Assembly (NCBI GenBank): GCA_026417155.1
Contig: JAOADU010000037.1
Location: 1-46,762 of the forward strand
Reading direction: 5' to 3'
DNA: 46,762 nt
From: Bacteroidales bacterium
GTDB lineage: Bacteria > Bacteroidota > Bacteroidia > Bacteroidales > GWA2-32-17
Part shown: positions 34,387 to 42,900 of the stretch, one piece after another
Layout: every line of letters begins with the position of its first letter
How positions within the stretch are numbered: position 1 is the first letter of the stretch
Program-made: the position numbers and the translations under genes
Notes under the pieces: model-generated
Databases searched by the model: none
What the model saw: only the letters and a program-made list of their open reading frames with translations
What the model was told of the DNA's origin: nothing

Positions 34387-36021
34387 ATGTTATTTGCATA
34401 TATTGAAACGAACGCAATTTCTATTTTACATGATCCGGAGCCTTGTGCAAAAGATTTTATCAAATATTCGTCGGGTAATATCTTTCAAACAAACTTTGAA
34501 CAAATAACTTTTTTAATTGACAAAGAATCGCCTTTTCAACTATTTGAAGATAGCTCTTTAAAAATTCTTGTTTACGGTAAAATATACAACACAACCATTG
34601 AAGAAATTGCCAATCTTTATCGTACCAACAGTTATTTTAATACTTTCGATTACGGAACATTTCGCGGACATTATAATTTGTTTATTTACGATAAAAAAGA
34701 AAGAAAATTATTATTAATTACCGATCAGTTTGGACTATTACCCTTATTCATGTATAAATATAGTAGTATTTTCATTCTCACAACTGAATATGAAAGTATC
34801 TTAGCTCATCCACTTCCTAATAGTAAAATAAACATTGAAGCTATTTTAGACTATATTTACACGGGATCGTTAGTTAATAATACCTTTTTTACTTATATTT
34901 ATATGCTCCCTTCGTTTTCGGTTCATATTATTGATTTAAAATATTATACCATTTCCCGACATCGTCATTTAAATTGTTTTTCTACATCAAAAAATGATTC
35001 CATATCGTATTGGGTAGAAAAAATGACCAATGATTTTCGCGAAGCGGTTTCTTTAATTGCCAATGATCAATCGGAATTAAACATAATGCTCACAGGCGGT
35101 TTAGATACACGACTTATATTAGCTAACCTTACCGAAGAACAAAGAAAAAAAGCAAATTTTATTACGTTTACCGTTAATGGTGTTGATGTAAATGCCGATA
35201 CAGACATTCGTATTGCCAAAGAACTTGCCAAACAATATCAGTTAAAACATCAGATTGTTTCTCTTAAAGAAGTAGACTTGTGGAATAATTTCTCGCTCGA
35301 CAAATTTATTGAATGGAAAAATTATTGGAGAAAACATAATAACAAAAAATACATTTCGGGCTTATATGGTACTGAATTCTTAGGAGCCAAAGGATTTTAT
35401 CATTTGAAAGACCATGCTCCCTTTTTATTTACGAATCACACAACGGTTCTTCGAACCTTTAATGCATTGTATAAAAATTACTATTTACCAAAGAAGAATT
35501 ATTTAAAAGGCAAAGAACTAAATTCTCCTAATGTTTACTACGATCGATTGTATCAAATTCATTATTATACTCGTTCTTTTCTTTCGAATATTTATGGCGG
35601 ATTAGTTGGAATGTGGTATCAACCATTTACATTTACCAAAAAATTATATACTCCCTTTCTCGATACTAAAATGCTTGAAAATTACATGTGCTTGCCAAAA
35701 GAAATTATCAAAAAGCCTTATTACTTATACAATGAAATATATAAAACATCATTTTCCTCTTTCACAAAAATTCCTGTCAACAATACAAATTGCTTAATTG
35801 AGAATAGTCCTTTTGTTCTGAACAACGAAGGCATTTCGCCAGTTGATTATAAAAGCTTTCCCATTGATGATGTGTTAAAACTTCTATCAACAAAAGTATC
35901 GTTTCCACTTTTTGACTTAAGAGAGATTAGAAGAAAAGAAAATGTTAGAATGAAAACTCTTGTTCTTAATTTTTACTTATGGTTGTATGGTACATTTTAT
36001 CCCGATAAAATTATAATTTAA
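34387..36021 (+). CDS. Asparagine-synthetase-like protein without glutaminase cysteine
   Basis: I start at the ATG at 34387 (544 residues); the track's TTG start adds 22 Lys/Phe-rich residues without support. The N-terminal part follows the class II glutamine amidotransferase fold (GTFRGHYNLFIYDKKERKLL, then ITDQFGLLPLF) but starts MLFAYIE, so the nucleophile Cys2 of AsnB is missing. The C-terminal synthetase part has the ATP-pyrophosphatase loop LTGGLDTRLIL (235-245), in place of SGGLDSS. It should adenylate a carboxylate and transfer an amine, perhaps free ammonia. Relatives occur in lasso-peptide, antibiotic and surface-glycan clusters. It converges on, and overlaps by 11 bp, the acyl-assembly operon. 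Confidence 0.8.
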   Translation: MLFAYIETNAISILHDPEPCAKDFIKYSSGNIFQTNFEQITFLIDKESPFQLFEDSSLKILVYGKIYNTTIEEIANLYRTNSYFNTFDYGTFRGHYNLFIYDKKERKLLLITDQFGLLPLFMYKYSSIFILTTEYESILAHPLPNSKINIEAILDYIYTGSLVNNTFFTYIYMLPSFSVHIIDLKYYTISRHRHLNCFSTSKNDSISYWVEKMTNDFREAVSLIANDQSELNIMLTGGLDTRLILANLTEEQRKKANFITFTVNGVDVNADTDIRIAKELAKQYQLKHQIVSLKEVDLWNNFSLDKFIEWKNYWRKHNNKKYISGLYGTEFLGAKGFYHLKDHAPFLFTNHTTVLRTFNALYKNYYLPKKNYLKGKELNSPNVYYDRLYQIHYYTRSFLSNIYGGLVGMWYQPFTFTKKLYTPFLDTKMLENYMCLPKEIIKKPYYLYNEIYKTSFSSFTKIPVNNTNCLIENSPFVLNNEGISPVDYKSFPIDDVLKLLSTKVSFPLFDLREIRRKENVRMKTLVLNFYLWLYGTFYPDKIII

Positions 36022-36946
36022 AAACCTTTTTCATTACCCTTAGCTTATACCACCAAACAGACCAAAACAAAGATTTTAACATATACCAATTCATTAAAAA
36101 ACCATTTTTTACAAATTTATACTGACACCCATACACAAGAATTTCATATTCGGCAGCTACTTGCTGATAAATTTTATGACGGTATTGTTTATAGAACGAA
36201 TCTTGCAACAACCATTTTAAAATTCGTATATTGTTCTCTATAAATTTTATGTTCGACACGCTTTTGCTTAATCCTTTTTCGTGGTCGTAATATACCGACC
36301 ATGGCTCATTCATGTAATAAAATTTGCTGTTTCTGATAATATACAACTGAAAAGCCCAACTAAATGAATATATCGGTAGAGTATAACGACGAAAAAAATC
36401 ATGAAATTCCATTTTTCTAAACACGAGCGATGCTGTAGGAATAATGTTTCTGGATATTAATTTGTTAGGTAAAAAAATAGCATCATAACGATTAAACTGG
36501 CTGTAATATTTCCATTGATGATGTGCTTGGTTTCTTGCTTGTTCGTCTTCTGATTTAACCGCATCAGAAATAATTAAAGCGTCGTGAAAACAGCCAACAA
36601 AGTCCGAATTTTTTTCTAAAAATTCTACTTGTCGTTGTAATTTATATTCGTAAACCCAATAATCATCGGCATCGAGCCAACAAAAATATCGTCCTTTTGC
36701 ACAATCTATTATTTGTTTTGCTCTTACAATAGGCCCTTTACATTCGGCATTTAATAATAGTCTTATTGTTTGAGGATGCTGTTTATAGTAATTTTCTAAA
36801 ATGATTGGCGTTTTGTCGGTACTATTATCATCGCATAAAATTAATTCATACCGATACGACGTTTGTTGAGAAAGAACTGATTCTATCGCTTTTTCAATAG
36901 TTTTTTCATGGTTGTAAGAAAGAATTGCAACCGTTATATCTATCAT
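36011..36946 (-). CDS. GT2 glycosyltransferase
   Basis: A 311-residue GT-A enzyme. The N-terminus DITVAILSYNHEKTIEKAIESVL and ELILCDDNSTDKTPIILE bind the nucleotide, and FCWLDADDYW carries the metal-binding DxD. The C-terminal part is rich in Trp, Tyr and Lys and may touch the membrane, but no clear transmembrane helix is seen. Donor sugar and acceptor are unknown. It is the last gene of the acyl-assembly operon and its start overlaps the acyl carrier protein stop by 4 bp (ATGA). That coupling suggests it glycosylates the product made by the upstream genes, or a sugar that then receives the acyl chain. Confidence 0.87.
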   Translation of the reverse strand: MIDITVAILSYNHEKTIEKAIESVLSQQTSYRYELILCDDNSTDKTPIILENYYKQHPQTIRLLLNAECKGPIVRAKQIIDCAKGRYFCWLDADDYWVYEYKLQRQVEFLEKNSDFVGCFHDALIISDAVKSEDEQARNQAHHQWKYYSQFNRYDAIFLPNKLISRNIIPTASLVFRKMEFHDFFRRYTLPIYSFSWAFQLYIIRNSKFYYMNEPWSVYYDHEKGLSKSVSNIKFIENNIRILKWLLQDSFYKQYRHKIYQQVAAEYEILVYGCQYKFVKNGFLMNWYMLKSLFWSVWWYKLRVMKKVFKL

Positions 36947-37188
36947 TTGTTTATTTTCGATTGTATTAAGTTAACTATATCGTTTAAATAAACAATTTGT
37001 TTTAATTGTTCGTTTTCTACTTCTATATTGAATTTTTCTTCTACATCAATAATAATATCTACCAATCGAGCAGAATTAATTTTCAAATCATTCGCAATAT
37101 GAGGATTGTCGGGCAAATTCTCGAATACCTTTTTATTTATTGCGTATTTTTTTAGTATAGTTAATATTTCTGTCTTCAGATTTTCCAT
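36943..37188 (-). CDS. Acyl carrier protein
   Basis: An 81-residue acidic, four-helix carrier protein. The phosphopantetheine serine lies in KINSARLVDIIIDVEEKFNIE, corresponding to the DSLD...ExxF.I motif of ACPs; here the Asp before Ser is Asn, and Leu is replaced by Ala-Arg-Leu. It therefore differs from a housekeeping AcpP and looks like a dedicated carrier. It should carry the growing acyl chain between the ketosynthase, dehydratase and reductase encoded upstream. It starts 1 bp after the ketosynthase stop and overlaps the GT2 gene. Confidence 0.88.
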   Translation of the reverse strand: MENLKTEILTILKKYAINKKVFENLPDNPHIANDLKINSARLVDIIIDVEEKFNIEVENEQLKQIVYLNDIVNLIQSKINK

Positions 37189-37189
37189 A

Positions 37190-38467
37190 TTATATTGATT
37201 TTAATATTATTACTGTGTTTGTATCGCCAAAACCGAAACTCGATTTAGCTATACAGTGCAAAGATAAATTTTTTTTGGTTTGTTGTACAATTTTTTCACA
37301 ATTAATTAAATTTTGTATTTCTGGATGCACATCTTCACAATTTAATGAAGGATGCAAGAACTGATGTTTTAGTTCCAAGACAGCAGCAATAGTTTCTATT
37401 GCTCCTGCGGCACCTATAGTATGGCCTATCATAGATTTTAATGAGTTAATAAAAGGGAAGTTGTTGTCATTGGAATTTAACGCTGCTTTCCAGTTTCTAA
37501 TTTCCAATACATCTGCCATTGTTGAACTTAAATGTCCTGAGATAGCTTGCACTTCCGTTTTTTCAACATTTGCATCTTTCAATGCTGCTTCAATACAACT
37601 TACAACACCTTCCGATGAAGGAGCAGTCATGGTCCCTCCATTTCTCTGACCTCCGCTATTTATCCAAGCACCTGCTATTTCGGCATATATGGGGGCGTTA
37701 CGATTCATAGCTGTCTCATACTCCTCTAATACCAATATTCCGCATCCTTCTGCAGGCACAAATCCCGATGCAGTTGCACTCATAGGCCTGCTTGCTTTTT
37801 GTGGTTCGTGATTGTGATTTCGGGTTGTTACTCTCATCGCATCAAAACCTGCCCATGCTGCAGGCGAAAAAATATCTACTCCGCCTACTATCATCCTTTT
37901 GGCATAACCGTGTTTTATATGTCTATAGCCCATTGCAATTGCCTCTGAGCCTGTCGAGCATGCCGAAGAATTAAAACCTATCCAATTGGCTAAACCCAAT
38001 ATTCCAGCCAAATTTGCTGAAGGGGCACTCAGCATGCTATGCTCTACAATGGTACTTCGCAGCCTACGCAAACTTTTCTGATGCACTGCTGGCAATATTT
38101 TTTGCTCGTATATATCGACTGTGCCAATAGCACTCCCAATAATTATTCCTGTTTCCGTATCGGGATTATTTTCGGGCGTTTCGGGTATAGGCAATCCTGC
38201 ATTTTCCCATGCTTCTAAGCTTGCTACAACCGCATATTTTACTACATTGCTTGCATCGGTAAGAAGAAATTGTTCTAAATACGAGTAATATGGCGATTGA
38301 TTGATATTTACTATTCCCCCTAACTGACAACCAAAGCCAATTTCTGCTAGCACCTGAATATGTTGTAAACCACAATTGCCTTCTTGTAAGCTCTTTAAAA
38401 ATTCAGATAATGAATTGCCGATGGGGCTTAAAATTCCCATTCCGGTTATTACAACTCTACGATTCAT
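37190..38467 (-). CDS. Beta-ketoacyl-ACP synthase (FabF-like)
   Basis: I start at the ATG at 38467 (MNRRVVITGMGILSPIG), the normal start of this family, not the GTG at 38482. In this 425-residue numbering the Cys-His-His catalytic set is complete: Cys170 in FNSSACSTGSEAIAMG, His312 in ISGHLSSTMADVLE and His349 in KSMIGHTIGAAGA. It should condense an acyl starter or chain with malonyl-ACP. The second motif GHLSST differs from the common HGT-T, so it is likely a specialised paralogue rather than the housekeeping FabF, as in aryl-polyene or polyketide-like clusters. It overlaps the dehydratase gene by 11 bp and precedes acp by 1 bp. Confidence 0.9.
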   Translation of the reverse strand: MNRRVVITGMGILSPIGNSLSEFLKSLQEGNCGLQHIQVLAEIGFGCQLGGIVNINQSPYYSYLEQFLLTDASNVVKYAVVASLEAWENAGLPIPETPENNPDTETGIIIGSAIGTVDIYEQKILPAVHQKSLRRLRSTIVEHSMLSAPSANLAGILGLANWIGFNSSACSTGSEAIAMGYRHIKHGYAKRMIVGGVDIFSPAAWAGFDAMRVTTRNHNHEPQKASRPMSATASGFVPAEGCGILVLEEYETAMNRNAPIYAEIAGAWINSGGQRNGGTMTAPSSEGVVSCIEAALKDANVEKTEVQAISGHLSSTMADVLEIRNWKAALNSNDNNFPFINSLKSMIGHTIGAAGAIETIAAVLELKHQFLHPSLNCEDVHPEIQNLINCEKIVQQTKKNLSLHCIAKSSFGFGDTNTVIILKSI

Positions 38468-38912
38468 AAATTGAAAAAGCACATTGAATTCGTGAAATAG
38501 CTACTAAATTGTTCATGTCGTCGTATAAATGATTGATGGAAGCAATGTTAGTTTTTTTTATATAATCTAGCTCCGACTCCACATATACGAGCGTATTAGG
38601 AAAAACAGGATAAAAATAGTTAGATTCTACTAATCCGAGGATCGGCTCAAATTTTTTCTTTGATTTATGCAAATTAAACAAATAAATACCATGCAACACG
38701 CATCCTACTTGCCCCATGCATTCCAATAAAATTGCTCCGGGAGTAAGAGGTTTGTGAGAAAAATGTCCCTTGTAAAAATCATGGTTTTCGTGAAAAAAAT
38801 ACGAAGCTTTAACCTTTTGTTCGTCTATATAAATAATTCTATCGATAAATAAAAATGGTTGTTTATATGGCAATGTTTCGAGTAATTCTTTATGTAAATT
38901 TTCAATAGACAT
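38457..38912 (-). CDS. FabZ-like 3-hydroxyacyl-ACP dehydratase (hotdog fold)
   Basis: I start at the ATG at 38912 (MSIENLHKELLETLP; 151 residues). Upstream of it the bases GGAGGAGAGGGAA form an unusually strong Shine-Dalgarno for this phylum, though they also encode the Gly-rich end of the reductase gene. The alternative ATG is 38927. The fold is FabZ/FabA-like: PFLFIDRI, then GHFSHKPLTPGAILLECMGQ, with catalytic His50 and Glu64. It should remove water from 3-hydroxyacyl-ACP. The motif is looser than housekeeping FabZ (HFPGxPVMPG), in line with a specialised role. It overlaps both neighbours in the operon. Confidence 0.83.
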   Translation of the reverse strand: MSIENLHKELLETLPYKQPFLFIDRIIYIDEQKVKASYFFHENHDFYKGHFSHKPLTPGAILLECMGQVGCVLHGIYLFNLHKSKKKFEPILGLVESNYFYPVFPNTLVYVESELDYIKKTNIASINHLYDDMNNLVAISRIQCAFSIYES

Positions 38913-39684
38913 TTCCCTCTCCTCCATCTATGGGAATAATTTGTCCGTTTAACCATGAAACATTGTCGTCGATAAGTTGCACAAGCAATTTAGCAACATC
39001 TTCAGAAGTTGTAAGCCGATGATAAGGATTTTTAATTTTTATCTCTTCTATAAACTTTTCTACTTCGGGAAAAACTCGAATCGCCTTTGTTTGTACCACA
39101 CCAGGACACAGCAAATTGACAGTGATTCCATAAGGAGCCAATTCGTAAGCCATATACCGGCATAAGGTTTCTAATACTGCTTTAGCTGCCCCCACTGCTG
39201 CATAATGAGGAATCGTACGATGGCTTCCCATGCTCGTAAACGAAAACACTTTCGCATTGGAGGCTAATAAATCTTCACGAAAAAGCCATTGTGTCCACGT
39301 AGCAAAACTTATACCCATTGAGTTTATGGTATATTGTAAATCTTCTTCGCTTAAAGTTTCGTTTTCTTTAGAGAATAATGGCTTTACGTGTCCATCGGCT
39401 ATGGAATGTATAAATATTTTTATACTTTTTTTGTCAAAACTTTGCAAAAATGATTTTAATTCTTCCTTTCCTTCTGTTGTATTGATGTTGATATTAAGCG
39501 TATGAATTTGAACAGAATATTCGGTTTTCCACGATAAAATTTGTTCATTAAAACTTTTGGTAGCTATTCGTCCGTCTCGATGAATAATAATTAAATGAAA
39601 ACCTTTTCGTGCAAGTTCATAAGCACAAGCATTTCCTATGCCACTCGATCCACCAAATATAAGAGCCCAATTTTTAGAACTCAT
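38902..39684 (-). CDS. Short-chain dehydrogenase, enoyl-ACP reductase type (FabL/FabI-like)
   Basis: A 260-residue SDR, first gene of the acyl-assembly operon. The N-terminus ALIFGGSSGIGNACAYELA binds NAD(P), and IFIHSIADGHVKPL forms the next strand. The active site reads HYAAVGAAKAVLETLCRYMA: Tyr161 and Lys168 are six residues apart (Y-x6-K), the signature of enoyl-ACP reductases (FabI, FabL), whereas ketoreductases such as FabG use Y-x3-K. The tail GVVQTKAIRVFP and DVAKLLVQLIDD, ending NGQIIPIDGG, also resembles FabL. So I call it an enoyl reductase, though a ketoreductase cannot be fully excluded. TAAGTTTG lies 10 bp upstream. Confidence 0.75.
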   Translation of the reverse strand: MSSKNWALIFGGSSGIGNACAYELARKGFHLIIIHRDGRIATKSFNEQILSWKTEYSVQIHTLNININTTEGKEELKSFLQSFDKKSIKIFIHSIADGHVKPLFSKENETLSEEDLQYTINSMGISFATWTQWLFREDLLASNAKVFSFTSMGSHRTIPHYAAVGAAKAVLETLCRYMAYELAPYGITVNLLCPGVVQTKAIRVFPEVEKFIEEIKIKNPYHRLTTSEDVAKLLVQLIDDNVSWLNGQIIPIDGGEGNVY

Positions 39685-39694
39685 GTTTTTTTTG

Positions 39695-39702
39695 CAAACT
39701 TA
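39695..39702 (-). promoter_or_regulatory. Candidate -7 box (TAAGTTTG) for the acyl-assembly operon
   Basis: On the minus strand TAAGTTTG matches TAnnTTTG and ends 10 bp before the start of the reductase gene. Just upstream is the terminator of the giant protein gene, so a promoter is needed here. No -33 TTTG is visible in the A/T runs behind it. Confidence 0.4.
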
Positions 39703-39723
39703 AATATTTTTTTTAAAAATAAA

Positions 39724-39755
39724 AAAAGAGGCTGTCTTTCAATACAGCCTCTTTT
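39724..39755 (-). terminator. Intrinsic terminator of the giant T9SS protein gene
   Basis: AAAAGAGGCTGT (39724-39735) pairs perfectly with ACAGCCTCTTTT (39744-39755) across an 8-base loop. Read on the minus strand, it lies 27 bp after the giant gene's stop and runs into a stretch of T residues. The perfect 12-bp stem makes it a strong intrinsic terminator. Confidence 0.85.
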
Positions 39756-39782
39756 AACATTATTCCGTCTAAAGATTTACAA

Positions 39783-39995
39783 CTATTCGACGATGAGCTT
39801 TTTATTTACAGTGCGTTCATTAGTTATAATACGAACATTGTAGATTCCGCTTGGCAATCCTTTGAGCGATAGTGTATATTTGCTGTTTGTTGCAAACGAC
39901 TCACTTACCACACGACCATCCATTGTAACGATTTGTATGGTTGCGTTATTTAACTTGCCCAAGGAAACTACAGTATAACTATGAGCTGGATTTGG
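39783..39995 (-). other. T9SS type A sorting (C-terminal) domain
   Basis: About 70 C-terminal residues of the giant protein. The opening VNPNPAHSYTVV, then IQIVTMDGRVV, then LPSGIYNVRI and the basic end NERTVNKKLIVE follow the type A sorting signal of the type IX secretion (Por) system. Presence of this domain implies that the organism has a T9SS encoded elsewhere. Confidence 0.9.
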
Positions 39996-42900
39996 ATTTA
40001 CTGTAATCATGTTGTTCCATTCTTGTTGTGCCAACGCAGTAGGAATTACATGTAATATATTAGACATTGCCGAGCATCCATTAACATCAGTTACAACAAC
40101 AAAGTAATCATCTTCAACTGCTACAACATAGTAATTGTTAGTTGCTCCTGCAATAGGTCCTTGCGAGTTATACCATTGATTTCCAGAAGGCGATGAAGAG
40201 AACAACGTATCACCATTTTGAGTAATAGCTGCTGTAGGCAACGAATGTATTGTTAATGTAGCAGCCGTTGGTGCACTTACGCAACCATTATTTATAGCAA
40301 CCACATAGTAGGTATAGGTGCCAGGATTGGTTTCTGTACTTTGGTAAGTTGAGCCTGTACCTATTTGATTGCTTAACTGTGCATCGCTATACCAATTAAA
40401 TTGATTATAATTAGATGTTGCTACGAAAGGATCTATGGTTTCGCCCATACAAGCATGAACATCATTAACTATAGGAGCATTGGGTGTTTGTATGGGAGCA
40501 GGATTTACTGTAGCAGCATTACTTGTACAGTTGCCCGAAGTATACGTTACCGTAACAGGATTTGCGTTGTTTACAATAATAGATGGAGTGGTTTCGCCAG
40601 TGCTCCAATTTAATGTTCCTGTATAATTCGAGGCTGTTAAAGTAGATTGATCACATGAATTGTTAACAGTAACAGTCGGAGCAGGTAAACTATTAACAGT
40701 AACCGTTATATTAGCCGTATTTGTACAACCTTGATATGAAGTAACGGTTACAGTGTATTGTGTTGTAGCCGAAGGAACATCGGTCGGGTTACTTAATGTT
40801 GAAGTAAAGCCAAGAGGTTGTGATGTCCAGCTAAATGTATTTGCTTTAAACAAATTCATTTTAGCATTATCAATTGCCCAATAATATCCCCAACTTGCAT
40901 CGTACACAAACCGTACTTTCAAATTAGGATTATTCAGATACGTATTAGGAACAGGAACAGTTGCATTAGCAAAATTATTGGCAGCACCTTGTGTTGTTGT
41001 CCAGGTTTGCAATGTTGTCCATTGTGTTCCATCAAATATCTCAACTTTGATGCTGCTACCCGTATAATGACGATAATAATGCTGGAACTGAATTGTCATG
41101 GTATCAACTCCTACACTGCTAAATACATCAGATATAAGTTCTGTGTGAGTTGTTCCACCATTACCTTGTTCATCAGAGTTAGATAAGATAAATTTGCTGT
41201 TATCTGGGCTTTGGAAAGTTGTTCCACCATAAACATATCCACTGGGGCGAACAGTCCATGCTGCAGCAGCTGCATTACCACCCGTCGAAGTATTCACGGT
41301 TGTGAAACTGTGAGTTGTTCCGTTGAAGCTTTCTAATAATACTTCGGGTGTATACATATTTCCAGCATTGAGCTGAACAGTTTGACCACAGGTAATAGTA
41401 TTAGGTGTTGCTGTAGCTGTAGCTACGGGAGCAGGATATATATTCAGATTAATGTCGTTAAATGCCACACAACCCGTTTGTGAATCGCTGGCTGTAACAG
41501 CATAATTAGATGTTGTTGATGGGGAAACAACAATTGAATTGCCTGTCTGATTGTTGCTCCATGTATAAGTATAATTCGAATTATTGCTTTGTGCCTGAAG
41601 GGTAATGCTTGTACCTGCACAAACATTATTTGCTGAGGCAACAATATTTACAGGATCAGGAGTTGCATAATTTACATTTACTGGTTCTCTTACACCGGTA
41701 CATAACGAAGTTACCTGCCAATTATAAAAGTACATTCTTGTACCACCGGTAATGTTATTTCCGTTTACTGTATTTCCTGTAATAGAGAAACCTTGATTTG
41801 TGTATGGGTAGCTATAAGTTCCTGCACCTCTGTATATGTTTAGATTATCGTAATATAGCATCCAACCGGTTGTATTTGCAGGAACAAAGAAATTCAATAC
41901 GAGTTGTTTCTTTGTAGTATTGCTTATATCGGCAGAAGTAATTGTAAAGGCACGTGCATCCACAACTTGGGTTAAATTATTTACTAAGTAAACATTTAAC
42001 GTTCCGGCAGTAGATGGATAAATTTCGACAGAATTAATGATAACAGCATTTGTTGTAGCAAAATACATACCATAACCTGTAAATGGAGTTAGTGCAGCTG
42101 ATGGATCATTTAATTTACCCACATTAAAGGTTGATAATACTTCGTAAGGTTCGGCATAATACGAAGCAGGTCCGGTTAAAACAGGTGTTGTATAATTTTG
42201 ACCCGAAGCAATAGGATAGCCACCTGTTGCTTGATTATACCACAATATGCTTGTTGTGGGATTGCTGGGTGTTGCACTTAAAACAACAGACCCCGAACCA
42301 CAAATATTACCATGAGTTACACCTGCTATTACAGGACTTGTTACTTCGATGGTAACAGTATTCTGTACACATGTATTTGCACCTATCGAAGCAGTAAACT
42401 TGTATTGAGTTGTACTATTAATTACTGGTGTTGTCAGTGAAATTCCATTGGCACCGGAAATTGCAGTCCAGTTAATGCCATCTGTCGATTCGTACCATTG
42501 TAACATTGCTGTTGACCACCCACTCGATGGGTTGACAGAAATGGTTGATGAGCCCGATAAGCATATTTTCGATGGTGTAGCGGTTAATGTTACAGATGAT
42601 GGAAGAACAGTAATCGTTACATTGTCGGTAGTAGCACATTCCGTTACAGTATTATAAGCATTGCAGATATAAGCATGATTTCCTGCTGTGGTGGTTTTGA
42701 AATATACCTGTGTTGCATGGGTTCCACTTGTATAAGGTACGGTACATGCAGCATCGGTAAAGAGATTTGCAGCAGGTGTCCAGGTAATCTGATCGTAATT
42801 GCTTGCACCACTTGTTACTTCTAACAATACTGTTTCGTTATTGCATACGGTAACATCGTCGGTAATAGTAATCGGTGTTGAACTTGTAATATTTGCAGTA

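Noticed and set aside
38913-38925. GGAGGAGAGGGAA as a purpose-built strong ribosome-binding site
   Set aside because: The same bases encode the Gly-Gly-Glu-Gly end of the reductase, a common SDR tail, so the match may be incidental; used only as weak support for the start.
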